A stretch of 64,000 nt of DNA from Paenibacillus_S vulneris (GCF_039543185.1 NZ_BAABJG010000021.1:62001-126000), one strand, 5' to 3'. Numbered from the stretch's first letter, positions 1 to 9,194 are shown. Notes: generated from the letters alone by a model not told the origin. Numbers and translations are program-made.

Positions 1-490
1 ATTCGGCAGCCATGATGGGAATCAGCCGTAAAGCGGCCATAAAGCTGTAAGCGAATTTCGCAGGCAGCTTGCACTGCTGCATCAGCGAGTAGAACAAGGC
101 GACGGGCCTTGTCGTCAATGCAAACGTCAATCCTGTGAGCGCCATGTTGACGGTCTTCAAGCCGATATGAAGCCCGCGGTAGAAGCTCTCCTCCGTAACC
201 CGAATCAATCCCCAATGAATCCATGTCGTGTCCCCTTTTCCGAACAGCATCATGGACATGGAGGACGACACGAAGAGCAGTCCGAACGGCAGGAACATCA
301 GCAGCAGCCGGTGCAGAGGCTGTCCCGAAAAGCACAGCAGCAGAATCAGCTGGGCAAGGGTCAGATTGACCAGAACATTAAGATTGTCCGTGAAGAGAAG
401 GACAAAGAACAAGGCCAGAGACAGCAGCAGCTTGAAGCTCGGATTCACTCGGTGCAGCCAGGTTTCATCGTAAGCCAATAAGTTGTCCAC
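1..490 (-). CDS. ykoC: ECF transporter transmembrane subunit EcfT (YkoC-like), 3' end outside window
   Basis: This is the membrane-coupling (T) subunit of an energy-coupling-factor transporter, which joins the ATPase to the substrate-binding S component. I translated it by hand from a GTG at 490; it begins VDNLLAYDETWLHRVNPSFK and then shows hydrophobic segments typical of EcfT. It stays open to position 1, so the C-terminus with the ATPase-coupling helices is missing. The start overlaps the end of the ATPase gene by 26 bp and an AAGG stretch lies a few bases before the GTG. It sits in the ykoE-ykoD-ykoC order behind a TPP riboswitch, so thiamine or a precursor such as hydroxymethylpyrimidine is the inferred substrate. 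The family is clear from context and sequence; the substrate is inferred. Confidence 0.85.
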   Translation of the reverse strand, partial: MDNLLAYDETWLHRVNPSFKLLLSLALFFVLLFTDNLNVLVNLTLAQLILLLCFSGQPLHRLLLMFLPFGLLFVSSSMSMMLFGKGDTTWIHWGLIRVTEESFYRGLHIGLKTVNMALTGLTFALTTRPVALFYSLMQQCKLPAKFAYSFMAALRLIPIMAAE

Positions 491-1958
491 TATCCTTCAC
501 TTCCTTCTGCAAATAATGCGACGGCGTCGTGTCCGCTTCGAGCCTTCCCCGCTCCACGACCCAGACCCGGGTTGCGAACCACCGGACGATCTCCAGATCA
601 TGCGTGACCATAATAATGGTTGTTCCCTGGCGTCTCCAGGCCTCAAGCTTCTCCAGAATCGCGAAGGTGTTCGCCGCATCCTGTCCGAACGTAGGCTCAT
701 CCAGCAAAATAACCCGCTGTGCCTGATACATTGCCGTTGCCACGCTGAGACGGCGTTTTTGTCCGAGCGATAATTGATAAGGGTGCTGGTTCTGCTGGGC
801 CTCCAGACCGAACTCGGCCAGAAGCTCCAGCGCAAGCCTTTCGGCATCCAGCCTCCGCCCGAGGCGGAACCCGAACGCCGCCTCGTCCAGCACGGAATGG
901 GTTACAAATTGCATTTCCGGATTTTGAAAGACGTAAGCTGCGGTATCCGCCACATCCTTGAAGCCTTTAACGCCGCGTCCAGCCAGCTCGTAAGCGCCCG
1001 AGGTCTTAATGAGCTGCATCAGGGCTTGAAGCAGCGTGCTCTTGCCCGCTCCGTTCTCGCCCACTACAGCAATCCATTCGCCGGAGCTTGCCGCCGCTTT
1101 CTCAACACGCAGCTTCGCTTCCCTGCCGCGGTAGGCGCTAAAATCGCTCAGCTTAAGCAATCCCGATGCCGGCACAGGATTCTCCTCTGCAGCATTCCGC
1201 AGCGACCTGTAAGCCGGTCCGGAGACGTAATCATCCCATACCTCCGGGTACCAGATACCGTACTCCTTAAGCTTTTCTTTATGCTGCCCGAATACGTCGG
1301 CAGGCGGGCCGTCCGCCAAGATATCCCCTTGCGGGGAGAACAGCACGACCCGGTCGACAAATCCGATGATTTCATCGATTTTATGCTCTACGATAACGAC
1401 CGTTTTGTCCCTTCCTATGGCCTTGATGGTATCCCACACCTGCCGCGTGCCCTCCGGGTCCAGCAGCGCCGTCGGTTCGTCGAAGAACAGAACCTCCGGC
1501 TCCAGGGCCAGCACGGAGGCTATCGCCAGACGCTGCTTCATCCCCTGGGACATCGCTTGAATGGGCATGTGAAGCTCGGGAAGCTCAAGTCCTACCTGAC
1601 GCAGCCCGTCGCTGATTCTGCCGCTCATCTCCTCCCGCGGAACCCCCAGATTCTCCAGTACGAACGCCATTTCTTCATCTACGTACGGCATGCAGAATTG
1701 GGTATCCGGGTCTTGAAATACATAGCCCCATGAGGCAGGAATGGCAATCTCGTCGAATTTGACAGGGACCTCGATCACATTGGGAACGAGCCCGGTCAAT
1801 ACTTGAAGCAGCGTAGATTTGCCGCATCCGCTCGGTCCGAGGAGCAGCACCTTCTGCCCTGTCTGAACCGAGAACGAAATATCGTTGAACAGAAGCGTCG
1901 GACTACCGGCGAATTTGAGACGTAGTCCATGTACAGATGCACATTCCTGCTGCATCAT
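465..1958 (-). CDS. ykoD: ECF transporter fused double ATPase (YkoD-like)
   Basis: A 497-residue protein carrying two ABC ATPase domains in one chain, the arrangement of YkoD rather than separate EcfA1 and EcfA2. The first half has Walker A GPSGCGKST near residue 41, a signature-like MSQGMKQRLA and Walker B VLFFDEPTA. The second half has Walker A GENGAGKST, LSLGQKRRL and VILLDEPTF. Both halves look catalytically complete. It powers uptake by the YkoE S component and YkoC T component. The start overlaps the ykoE stop by 4 bp, indicating translational coupling, and the 3' end overlaps ykoC. The whole operon lies behind the TPP riboswitch near 2.7 kb. Confidence 0.93.
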   Translation of the reverse strand: MMQQECASVHGLRLKFAGSPTLLFNDISFSVQTGQKVLLLGPSGCGKSTLLQVLTGLVPNVIEVPVKFDEIAIPASWGYVFQDPDTQFCMPYVDEEMAFVLENLGVPREEMSGRISDGLRQVGLELPELHMPIQAMSQGMKQRLAIASVLALEPEVLFFDEPTALLDPEGTRQVWDTIKAIGRDKTVVIVEHKIDEIIGFVDRVVLFSPQGDILADGPPADVFGQHKEKLKEYGIWYPEVWDDYVSGPAYRSLRNAAEENPVPASGLLKLSDFSAYRGREAKLRVEKAAASSGEWIAVVGENGAGKSTLLQALMQLIKTSGAYELAGRGVKGFKDVADTAAYVFQNPEMQFVTHSVLDEAAFGFRLGRRLDAERLALELLAEFGLEAQQNQHPYQLSLGQKRRLSVATAMYQAQRVILLDEPTFGQDAANTFAILEKLEAWRRQGTTIIMVTHDLEIVRWFATRVWVVERGRLEADTTPSHYLQKEVKDSGQLIGLR

Positions 1959-2542
1959 CCTTTACGCTCCAAGGCCTGGTAATCTGCGCTGCTCGCCGGA
2001 CGGACAAGCTGTGTCACCCCGGTAACCTCCAGAGCTTTCACCAGCCAGTACGCGCACATCCCCGTGAAGAAGATCGAGCCGACGATGCGGAAAGCAAAAT
2101 ACAGCGTCAAATTCCAGGTTTGCAGATCGATCAAATAGCCTTTAAACGCGTCGAAAACAAGCGAAGCGACAGCCGAACCGATCCCTGCCAGGGAAACCGT
2201 CGTTATCGAGAAGCTGCGGTACCGGAATAAGGCGAATACCAGCTCAGCCAGCAAACCTTGAGCAATCCCGTAGGTCAAGGATTCAATCCCGTATTGCGAT
2301 CCCGTAAGAAGCTCCCCGGAAGCCGCGGCCACCTCCGCCAGCAGCGCTACACCCGGTTTGCGGATAATCAGTGCCGCTACCGTAGCCGCCATAAACCATA
2401 CCCCGTAGACAAGCTGATCCAGCTGCAAGCCCGCCAGCTTTACGACGTTGGACACATCTCCCCATAACCGATAAATGATGCCGAACACAACTGCGATGAC
2501 GATGGTGACCAGGATGTCGGTTAGCTTTAACCCTTTGGACAT
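1955..2542 (-). CDS. ykoE: ECF transporter substrate-specific component YkoE
   Basis: This membrane S component binds the substrate of the thiamine-related ECF transporter. It is about 195 residues of mostly hydrophobic sequence with five to six membrane segments (for example ILVTIVIAVVFGIIYRLW near the N-terminus) and the conserved GEL..GSQYG..SLTYGI region typical of YkoE. An upstream ATG at 2548 lies only 3 nt after the AAAGGAG site, so I prefer the second ATG at 2542, which has 9-nt spacing. It is the first gene of the riboswitch-controlled operon and overlaps ykoD by 4 bp. Thiamine-pathway specificity is supported by the TPP aptamer directly upstream. Confidence 0.92.
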   Translation of the reverse strand: MSKGLKLTDILVTIVIAVVFGIIYRLWGDVSNVVKLAGLQLDQLVYGVWFMAATVAALIIRKPGVALLAEVAAASGELLTGSQYGIESLTYGIAQGLLAELVFALFRYRSFSITTVSLAGIGSAVASLVFDAFKGYLIDLQTWNLTLYFAFRIVGSIFFTGMCAYWLVKALEVTGVTQLVRPASSADYQALERKG

Positions 2543-2616
2543 TTCCATCCACTCCTTTTTCTAAATATGATGATGCTCGGGGCCTCAGCCCAGACCTTGT
2601 TCTGACAGGACAACGC

Positions 2617-2653
2617 GAAAAGGCCACCTCCATCAACAACATGGAAGTGGCCT
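2617..2653 (-). terminator. Riboswitch-controlled intrinsic terminator upstream of ykoE
   Basis: On the minus strand a near-perfect stem (GGCCACTTCCAT paired with ATGGAGGTGGCC, one mismatch) is followed by a T run. It lies between the TPP aptamer and ykoE, the position of the expression platform that ends transcription when TPP is bound. Confidence 0.85.
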
Positions 2654-2684
2654 GCATGTACGTAGATAACACGCTTCTAACGTT

Positions 2685-2775
2685 CTCCACTTCCCTACGC
2701 TGGTACAATCCAGATCAGGTTCAGAGGGTCTAGGATCTATCGATCCAGTCTCAGCCTTTCGGCTCCCCTAGTGAC
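2685..2775 (-). promoter_or_regulatory. TPP (THI-box) riboswitch aptamer
   Basis: Read on the minus strand, the conserved TPP aptamer blocks appear in order: GGGGAGCC, GGCTGAGA, ACCCTCTGAACCTGATCTGG, and the 3' block TACCAGCGTAGGGAAG. Outer CACT and AGTG bases can close P1. These are near-exact THI-box consensus blocks. It precedes ykoEDC and its own terminator, so high TPP should switch the transporter off. Confidence 0.96.
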
Positions 2776-3025
2776 AAATATCATATTAGCACGATTGGGA
2801 TAAAAGTCAACGGCTAAATGTGCATTATCCGGTTCGCAGAAATAGACGGCTCTCCTCACTTGCCGATACCGGAGCCGGTTGGGCACCGAAACATCGCCGT
2901 TTTGCGTATGGGCAGATGTCCCTTTCCTTCCTGTAGGGCCATGCTTTTTTTCTTGCGTTGGACCCTGTTCTGTGTCAAGATATTCGGTAGACCCACACTA
3001 TGAAGAAATAGGTGAATGAACAGTT

Positions 3026-3814
3026 ATGATGAAACCTTTTTTCCGCTTGCTGACGGAGCTATCCTCCCGCAAGTCGATCTCCCGGTTAACCGGATCCTTT
3101 GCGAAATCCCGAGCAAGTCGCGGATTGATCCCGCGCTTTGCCAAAATATACGGCATTCCGGTTCAAGACGCCGAGAAGCATCTGTCGGAGTATGCTTCTC
3201 TGAATGATTTTTTTACGAGACGTTTGAAATCCGGGCTGCGTCCGGTCGATACTGCCGAGCATACCCTCGTCAGTCCGGTTGATGCAGCGATTACCGGCAT
3301 GGGACCGATAGAAGAAGGTTTGATCGTTAACGTCAAGGGACAAGATTATACCGTTGAGGAGCTGCTTAACTTTTCGCCCCGTACGGTGAATTATAAGAAC
3401 GGATTTTATTTCGTGCTATATTTGAGCCCGACCGATTATCACCGGATTCATACCCCGATTGACGGAAACATTATCGAGAAAGAGCACGTCCCGGGCAAAG
3501 TATATCCGGTGAACGAGTTCGGTTTGCGCCAAATGCGCAGAGTATTGAGCCGTAACGAAAGATTGATCACCTATATGCAGCATGAGGGCGGCGAAGTGGC
3601 CGTAGTAAAGGTCGGAGCGATGAACGTGAGCAGCATCCAGTACGTGAAGCCGCTGCCCAACACCTTGCAGCGCGGGGATGAGCTCGCTTACTTCGAGTTC
3701 GGCTCCACCGTCGTGCTGCTGATGGAGAGCGATACGTTCTTAAGCCGCAGCGACCTGCATGTCGGAAGCAAAGTCAAAATGGGAGAAGCGTTAGGAACCA
3801 TTCAGCCATCCTGA
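3026..3814 (+). CDS. psd: Phosphatidylserine decarboxylase
   Basis: It converts phosphatidylserine to phosphatidylethanolamine at the membrane through a pyruvoyl cofactor made by self-cleavage. The 262-residue proenzyme shows LNDFFTRRLK in the N-terminal part, the VSPVDA block, YLSPTDYHRIHTPIDG around the catalytic His, and the cleavage motif FGSTVV about 35 residues from the end, where the Ser would become the pyruvoyl group. The family consensus is LGST; here it is FGST, a known mild variant. The ribosome site before the ATG pair is weak (GGTG). No synthase gene (pssA) is adjacent. The next gene starts 31 bp downstream on the same strand. Confidence 0.95.
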   Translation: MMKPFFRLLTELSSRKSISRLTGSFAKSRASRGLIPRFAKIYGIPVQDAEKHLSEYASLNDFFTRRLKSGLRPVDTAEHTLVSPVDAAITGMGPIEEGLIVNVKGQDYTVEELLNFSPRTVNYKNGFYFVLYLSPTDYHRIHTPIDGNIIEKEHVPGKVYPVNEFGLRQMRRVLSRNERLITYMQHEGGEVAVVKVGAMNVSSIQYVKPLPNTLQRGDELAYFEFGSTVVLLMESDTFLSRSDLHVGSKVKMGEALGTIQPS

Positions 3815-3845
3815 CATCATCGTACTAGCAGAGGAGAAAGCCATT

Positions 3846-5111
3846 ATGCAAGCAGCATCATCCGGAACGGAAGCCGCCGGCGCAAGACTGCAATCGGCCC
3901 CGCAGCACAGTCTCAAGCCGACTGTCATGCGAATTTTACTAGCCATAAGCATCGTTCATTTGTTCAATGATTCCATCCAGTCGATTATTCCGGCCATCCT
4001 GCCGATTCTTAAGGATTCGATGCATCTAAGCTATATGCAAGCGGGGATTATCGTCTTTTCGCTTAACATGACCTCTTCGCTTATGCAGCCGGCCATCGGC
4101 TTATATTCTGACCGCAAGCCCTCCCCCTACATGCTCCCGCTCGGAATGGGATTGACATGCCTAGGGGTGCTGGGCCTTGCCTTTTCACCCAATTACGGCA
4201 TGATTCTCGTATCCGTCATCTTCGTCGGGTTGGGCTCCGCCATCTTTCACCCGGAAGGCTCTCGCGTCGCACACATGGCCGCAGGCTCCCGGCGCGGGCT
4301 GGCACAGTCCATCTTCCAGGTAGGCGGCAACGCCGGACAATCCCTGGCCTCCATCATGACGGCGCTCATCTTTGCTCCTCTTGGACAGCGAGGGGCCATT
4401 TGGTTCGTTCTTGTGGCCGGACTGGCCATAGCCGTTCAAATGTATATTGCGCGGTGGTACAGCGGTTATATGGCGGCAAACCCGAGACCGGTCAAAAAAT
4501 CCGCCGCACATGCCAACCGACCGGCCCGCAAGAAGCAGATCACCTTTGCGTTTACGATGCTGATTTTTCTTGTGTTCGCCAGATCCTGGTACCATTCCGG
4601 GGTATCGACCTACTACCCGTTTTATTTGATGGAGAAATTCAACCTGTCTCTGGAGCATGCGCAAATCTACATCTTCCTGTTTGCGGCTGCCGGTGCCGTC
4701 GGCACCTTCCTCGGAGGGCCGCTTGCGGACCGTTTCGGACGGCGGAATATGATTTTCTTCTCCATGCTCGGCTCCGCGCCTCTAGCGCTGGTGCTGCCGT
4801 ATGCTAATGCATTTTGGGCCTACGTTATTTTGTTGATCAATGGACTTATTATTTTATCCAGCTTTTCAGTGACCGTAGTGTATGCTCAAGAGCTTGTTCC
4901 AGGTAAAATCGGAACGGTCTCCGGACTGATCACCGGCATGGCCTTCGGACTCGGAGCATTGGGAGCGGTAGCCTTGGGCGGCCTGATTGACAAGTTTCAT
5001 CTGGAGGCAGTTATGCAGATGGTCAGCTTCCTGCCGCTGCTCGGACTGTTGACCTTCTTTCTTCCCTCGGACAAGAAGCTGAAGGAATGGGATCAGCAGG
5101 CACCCGCTTAA
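3846..5111 (+). CDS. MFS transporter, fosmidomycin-resistance (Fsr) type
   Basis: A 421-residue, 12-segment major facilitator protein. The N-terminal block HLFNDSIQSIIPAILPILK and the GSAIFHPEGSR segment are hallmarks of the Fsr family of drug exporters. The central loop, rich in Arg and Lys, separates the two six-helix halves. A good GGAG site precedes the ATG. It follows psd by 31 bp on the same strand and may share its transcript; a strong terminator follows at 5151. The actual substrate is unknown: Fsr proteins export fosmidomycin in E. coli, but many relatives are uncharacterised. Confidence 0.88.
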   Translation: MQAASSGTEAAGARLQSAPQHSLKPTVMRILLAISIVHLFNDSIQSIIPAILPILKDSMHLSYMQAGIIVFSLNMTSSLMQPAIGLYSDRKPSPYMLPLGMGLTCLGVLGLAFSPNYGMILVSVIFVGLGSAIFHPEGSRVAHMAAGSRRGLAQSIFQVGGNAGQSLASIMTALIFAPLGQRGAIWFVLVAGLAIAVQMYIARWYSGYMAANPRPVKKSAAHANRPARKKQITFAFTMLIFLVFARSWYHSGVSTYYPFYLMEKFNLSLEHAQIYIFLFAAAGAVGTFLGGPLADRFGRRNMIFFSMLGSAPLALVLPYANAFWAYVILLINGLIILSSFSVTVVYAQELVPGKIGTVSGLITGMAFGLGALGAVALGGLIDKFHLEAVMQMVSFLPLLGLLTFFLPSDKKLKEWDQQAPA

Positions 5112-5150
5112 AAGCAGCAGAAACCATATGGCGCCTGGGCATCGAAGCTT

Positions 5151-5196
5151 AAAAAATCCTCCTCTCCGCAAGTACGGAAAGGAGGATTTCTTTGTT
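5151..5196 (+). terminator. Intrinsic terminator after the Fsr-like gene
   Basis: The stem AAATCCTCCT / AGGAGGATTT is extended by TCCG/CGGA around a CAAGTA loop and followed by CTTTGTT. It closes the psd-MFS unit and could also serve the minus-strand gene ending at 5308 because of the A run on its left. Confidence 0.85.
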
Positions 5197-5307
5197 GACA
5201 CGGCTTTAACGGATAAAATTCGGAGCTAGCTCCCCGTAAACTAACCGAATCAGCTTCATAGCAAAGGCCATCGCTTGATGGGGATAAGTTAACTTCAATC
5301 TATGAAC

Positions 5308-6042
5308 TCAGCCTCTTCCCGTAACAACTCTCCAGGCAAACTTCGGCAGCAGAAGCTGCCTTCGCCATCTTAACGAGGGCTTGGACAGCAGCCGGTGCAG
5401 CCATTCCAGATGGAGGTTCTGCCATAGGACCGGCGCCCTCTTGACAGTTCCGGCAATAATATCGAGGCTTCCGCCGACTCCGAAGGCTACTTTGGCGTGA
5501 AGACTTGTTTTGTACCTCGTAATCCACTTCTCCGAATACGGCGCCCCCATAGCAACGATCAGAAAGTCGGGCTTGGCGGCTTGAATGGTGCGAACGATTG
5601 CTTCCTCCTGCTCCTTGCCAAAGAAGCCGTGATGCCTCCCCGCAATGCGAACCCCGGGATAGCGTGCCGCAATGTTGTCCGCCGCTTGGCGGCTCGTCTC
5701 TTCATCTGCCCCCAGCAAAAAGAATGAATAGCCTCTTTCATTGCCCATCTCGAGCAAGCCGATCAAAAGATCGTACCCCGTCACCCTTTCCTTGAGCGGG
5801 GTTCCTTTCCATCTGGAAGCCAGGACGATTCCTATACCATCAGGAGTTATCAGGTGGGCCGCATCCATAATTTGCTTGAATTTGCGGTCCTGAAGGGCCG
5901 TCATGACAAATTCAGGGTTGGCCGTAATAAGATGAAACAAAGAATCTCCGGGGCTATTCACCCGATCGGCAAGGTGCTGCAGCGTCTCGTTCAAATCAAG
6001 AGGGGAGAACGGAATCCCCATGATAGGTACCGGTTGTAACAA
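5308..6042 (-). CDS. WecG/TagA/CpsF family glycosyltransferase
   Basis: A 244-residue GT26-family enzyme that transfers N-acetylmannosaminyl or a related sugar onto a lipid-linked precursor in teichoic acid or polysaccharide synthesis. Visible family blocks are the TANPEFVMTA segment, ITPDGIGIVLASR, the VTGYDLL block, and VAMGAPYSEKWI followed by GVGGSLDIIAGTVKRAP. The start is a TTG at 6042 behind AGGTGA. No other cell-wall genes flank it, so its acceptor cannot be deduced from context. In Bacillus tagA acts in wall teichoic acid linkage; I leave the symbol empty because that pathway is not visible here. Confidence 0.88.
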   Translation of the reverse strand: MLQPVPIMGIPFSPLDLNETLQHLADRVNSPGDSLFHLITANPEFVMTALQDRKFKQIMDAAHLITPDGIGIVLASRWKGTPLKERVTGYDLLIGLLEMGNERGYSFFLLGADEETSRQAADNIAARYPGVRIAGRHHGFFGKEQEEAIVRTIQAAKPDFLIVAMGAPYSEKWITRYKTSLHAKVAFGVGGSLDIIAGTVKRAPVLWQNLHLEWLHRLLSKPSLRWRRQLLLPKFAWRVVTGRG

Positions 6043-6117
6043 GGGATCACCTGCTTCGTTATTGGTATGGGTCTTGTAAATTCAGTTCTTATCCCATGAT
6101 TGTACCGGCTCGATTAG

Positions 6118-7524
6118 TCAACTTGCAAACATGACAACCTGATAATTGACTGACGCCGGGTTCCCTTGTCTGTCCTTTAATCCGGATATTTGAACCTCGA
6201 AGCGGTCTCCATCCATATATTGGATGCCGTCATTCGGCTTAAAAATGATGCAGTAAGGAACGCCATAAGCGGTAGTATCGACATTAAAGTAGGTGCCGCC
6301 GTTCCGGCCTTCCTGATCCTCCTGATCCAACGTCCAGATGGTTTGATCGTTTAGACGCGTCAGCGTAACGGTTACATCCCCTAGATTCGGTTTCTTGAAC
6401 AATTCCGGGTTCAAGGAAACTGACCAAGGATCACTTCCCTGGAAATAAGGTAACGGGAAGTAACCCTTCCCCGGCCAGGTGATGATATCGTATTCGAATG
6501 GGACAGGCCGGCTTTTATCAAACACCTGCATAGGGGAATAATACGTTCGATAATCGTGGAAACGTCTCCCTTCCGCAAGCCCGAAGCCGATTTTTTGCAG
6601 CGGCGGGTACAGAATCCACCGGCGGTGTCCGACCGTCGCCCGATTTGAATCGTCATGGTCGCTCATGTAGGATGCAACCGTCCGTGTTAACAGGCTGCTC
6701 GGCTTAATGGCGCTGCCGGCGGCATAAATACTGTAAATATTGCTCGTGCTCGTGGATAAGTACCCTTTTTTATAAAAGTCTTCATCCATGCCCGCCGTCT
6801 TGCCGGGGGTATGGGACAGCTTGCCGTAGTCGGCCAGAAGCACCGCTCCGTACTGAGCCTGCTCGTTGAGGGACGAATCCTGCACCAGATCATCGGGCAG
6901 GCCTGCCAAATAACGCATCAGATTGACGGCTTTCACCCCGTCTTCCACATAATCCGTGTTCAGCTTGCCTGGTTTATGGGGAGCCGTGATATGAGGCTTC
7001 TCCTCGAAAACAGCTCCGGAAAAGACCGGAGCAGACGCCCGGATCCGCGCATCGATCTGCCGCTTCGTTCTTCCGTTCAGCGGATCGTCGTTTTCAACAG
7101 AAATCGTCCTGGTCTCCTCGTTCCAATGCACATACATCCCTAGCGCGTTACAGACAAAGCGGAGGGGAACCAATGGCTCTCCGTCTTGCAGCTGCACCGG
7201 AACATTCATCTCCGAAGCCTGCCCGGATACCCTTGCTTGCCGGGAGCCGATGTCGAGCTCTATCCTGGTCCCGTTCTTCATGCCGACAACGGTTTGTTTG
7301 CCGGCCGTCCACGAGAAGCTGGCGCCAATTGACGGAAGCAGCTCCTTCCCTGGAATCATGGCATGGCCGTCAATAAGGATCGGCGTATTTTCGAACAACG
7401 CGGGTGCTCCATTGATTGTGACATGAATCCCGGTTTCCTCCGCATACGCAGCAGCAGACAGGACCGGCCCTGCCGCAGTCAACGCTAACAAGAAGCCAAT
7501 TGCCCATCGTTTCAAGCGCCTCAT
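6118..7524 (-). CDS. Secreted protein with copper-amine-oxidase-type N domain and CAP domain
   Basis: A 468-residue exported protein. A signal peptide (WAIGFLLALTAAGPVLSAAA) covers about residues 7-28. Residues about 35-155 match the copper amine oxidase N-terminal-like domain common in Paenibacillus envelope proteins (PLVPLRFVCNALG). Residues about 190-330 form a CAP/SCP-like domain, with LNEQAQYGAVLLA, KLSHTP and GHRRWILYPPLQKIG. The C-terminal 130 residues resemble a beta-rich wall or ligand-binding module. An AAAGG site lies 8 nt before the ATG. Its function is unknown; CAP domains bind lipids or act at the cell surface. It stands alone between oppositely spaced genes. Confidence 0.85.
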   Translation of the reverse strand: MRRLKRWAIGFLLALTAAGPVLSAAAYAEETGIHVTINGAPALFENTPILIDGHAMIPGKELLPSIGASFSWTAGKQTVVGMKNGTRIELDIGSRQARVSGQASEMNVPVQLQDGEPLVPLRFVCNALGMYVHWNEETRTISVENDDPLNGRTKRQIDARIRASAPVFSGAVFEEKPHITAPHKPGKLNTDYVEDGVKAVNLMRYLAGLPDDLVQDSSLNEQAQYGAVLLADYGKLSHTPGKTAGMDEDFYKKGYLSTSTSNIYSIYAAGSAIKPSSLLTRTVASYMSDHDDSNRATVGHRRWILYPPLQKIGFGLAEGRRFHDYRTYYSPMQVFDKSRPVPFEYDIITWPGKGYFPLPYFQGSDPWSVSLNPELFKKPNLGDVTVTLTRLNDQTIWTLDQEDQEGRNGGTYFNVDTTAYGVPYCIIFKPNDGIQYMDGDRFEVQISGLKDRQGNPASVNYQVVMFAS

Positions 7525-7621
7525 CTCCCCGACCTTTTGAAAACGGTTTATCTTAGACGTTACTTCGACAGGGCCTCATATATTTCCTTCCATGGAAAAA
7601 TCATCAATCCCCTTCCTGTCT

Positions 7622-9079
7622 TTATATCCGCGCGGCCAGCTCCTTCATGGTCCGGACCCCATATTCCATTGCTTCCTGCGGCAAATGAGGAAAGTGAAAA
7701 CAAGCGCCATATTTAAGCTTTGCCGCTTTATCGGTAACAATCTCCGACCAGCGGACGCCCGCTGAAGCGCAGCGGTCACGAAATGACTCATATTGGCCCG
7801 CAGCTCCTCGCCACCAGCCAAAAATATGCAGCCCGGCATCGCTCTCCACCCAATCGAACGGTTCGGACAAATGCGTTTGAAGCTGCTTGAGCAGAAACTC
7901 AAACTTGCGGCTGTACACCCGCTTCATCCTGCGCAGATGCTTCTCATACTGACCGTTCTGCATGAAGCCTGCGAGCGCCTTTTGCTCCAGCAAGCCGGCA
8001 GGCAGCGGCTCATACAGCGATTTGGCCTTCACGAAGGGGAGGACCAGCGGCAACGGGAGAACGGCATAGCCGATTCGAATGGTCGGAAGCATCGTTTTGG
8101 TAAAGCTGCCTATATAGATAACCCGTTCTTGACGGTCCAATACCTTTAACGGCTCTAATGCCTTCCCCCGATGACGGAACTCGCTGTCATAGTCATCTTC
8201 TACAATGATGGCGTCCCTCTCCTGTGCCCACTGAAGAAGCTGCTGCCTTCTTTCCATGCTTAGTACGGCGCCGGTAGGATACTGCCTGCTTGGCGTCACG
8301 AACAGCAGCCTGGCATTCCAGTCGTCCGGGACAATCCCGTGCCTGTCCACTTCTACAGCAACGCCTATACCGTTCACCGCGTGAACAGCTCTTGGAATTC
8401 CCCTGAATCCAGGGCTTTCCATGACGACCTTATCTCCCGACTGTACGAGCATCTGGACCGCAAGCGCAATAGCTTGCATGGAGCCGTTCACAATGACAAT
8501 CTGCTCCTTAACAGCAGCAATGCCTCGGGCTCTGCGCAAGTATTGGGCGATACACTCTCTTAATGCATCGTCCCCCTGCGCCGGAGGAAGCTCCATTGGG
8601 CCGTCTCCCTTGGTCAATTCTCTGGAAGCGGCATACAAACAACGGCTCCATTCTTCCTTCGGAAACGCATCATATTCCGGGTGGAGCGTATCAAAATCTG
8701 CCTTCATTGCGGCTGCCGACGGCGCCGGTGTGTACAGAGCTGCAGGTCCGGACTGCTCCAGCAGCCGACGACCCCATTCGGAGAGCCTGTATTCTTTTTT
8801 TGCCGTATCCGGTTCCTTGGGGCCCTCCCCCCGATAGGAGATAAAGGTACCTCGTCCGACTTCGCTTACTACATAACCGACGGAAGCAAGCATATCGTAC
8901 ACTTGATTGACCGTTCCGCGGGACATCCCGTACAAGCCGGCCATCTCCCTGCTGGAGGGCAGTCTGGTCCCATAAGGCAGTATCCCTTCTACAATCGTAT
9001 CCCGCAACGCATGATACAACGCCTGCATTTTGGTCGAATATTTCAGCTCATAACCGTGATAAGGAATTTGAAAATGCAT
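7622..9079 (-). CDS. MocR/GntR-type transcriptional regulator with aminotransferase domain
   Basis: A PLP-binding regulator, about 485 residues from the preferred start. Residues about 20-85 form the GntR winged helix (LPSSREMAGLYGMSRGTVNQVYDML). The rest is a fold-type I aminotransferase domain with VTPSRQYPTGAVLS, the EDDYDSEFR block and the Schiff-base Lys in GSFTKTMLPTIRIG. I chose the ATG at 9079 because GGAGAGGA lies just upstream; a longer reading frame to 9148 has no such site and would run through the promoter. It is divergent from a PNPOx-fold gene, a common pairing for PdxR/MocR regulators of vitamin B6 metabolism, although no pdxST genes are in view. Confidence 0.92.
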   Translation of the reverse strand: MHFQIPYHGYELKYSTKMQALYHALRDTIVEGILPYGTRLPSSREMAGLYGMSRGTVNQVYDMLASVGYVVSEVGRGTFISYRGEGPKEPDTAKKEYRLSEWGRRLLEQSGPAALYTPAPSAAAMKADFDTLHPEYDAFPKEEWSRCLYAASRELTKGDGPMELPPAQGDDALRECIAQYLRRARGIAAVKEQIVIVNGSMQAIALAVQMLVQSGDKVVMESPGFRGIPRAVHAVNGIGVAVEVDRHGIVPDDWNARLLFVTPSRQYPTGAVLSMERRQQLLQWAQERDAIIVEDDYDSEFRHRGKALEPLKVLDRQERVIYIGSFTKTMLPTIRIGYAVLPLPLVLPFVKAKSLYEPLPAGLLEQKALAGFMQNGQYEKHLRRMKRVYSRKFEFLLKQLQTHLSEPFDWVESDAGLHIFGWWRGAAGQYESFRDRCASAGVRWSEIVTDKAAKLKYGACFHFPHLPQEAMEYGVRTMKELAARI

Positions 9080-9102
9080 GGCTATCGATCCTCTCCACTC
9101 GC

Positions 9103-9148
9103 ATTGGTACATTAAAAATAATGTAAATTGGTGCTTTTCGATTGTCAA
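9103..9148. promoter_or_regulatory. mocR promoter with overlapping repeat operators
   Basis: On the minus strand TTGACA (9143-9148) and TACATT (9120-9125) are 17 bp apart and form a good sigma-A promoter for the MocR gene. Two direct ATTGGT repeats at 9103 and 9127, and a perfect 7-bp inverted repeat TACATTA-AAAA-TAATGTA at 9108-9125, overlap it. Direct repeats are the usual MocR-type targets, so autoregulation and control of the divergent gene are inferred. Confidence 0.6.
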
Positions 9149-9194
9149 TCCATAATCGTAATCTAGATGTCAATAGAGCAATGGAGGTTGAACC

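Noticed and set aside
774..1733. Long open frame on the plus strand opposite the ykoD ATPase
   Set aside because: It is antisense to a clear ABC ATPase, lacks a ribosome site and has no family motif; its openness follows from the GC-rich third positions of ykoD.
2786..3025. Possible small gene (61 codons) between the riboswitch and psd
   Set aside because: No ribosome site, low-complexity Cys/Phe-rich translation and no motif.
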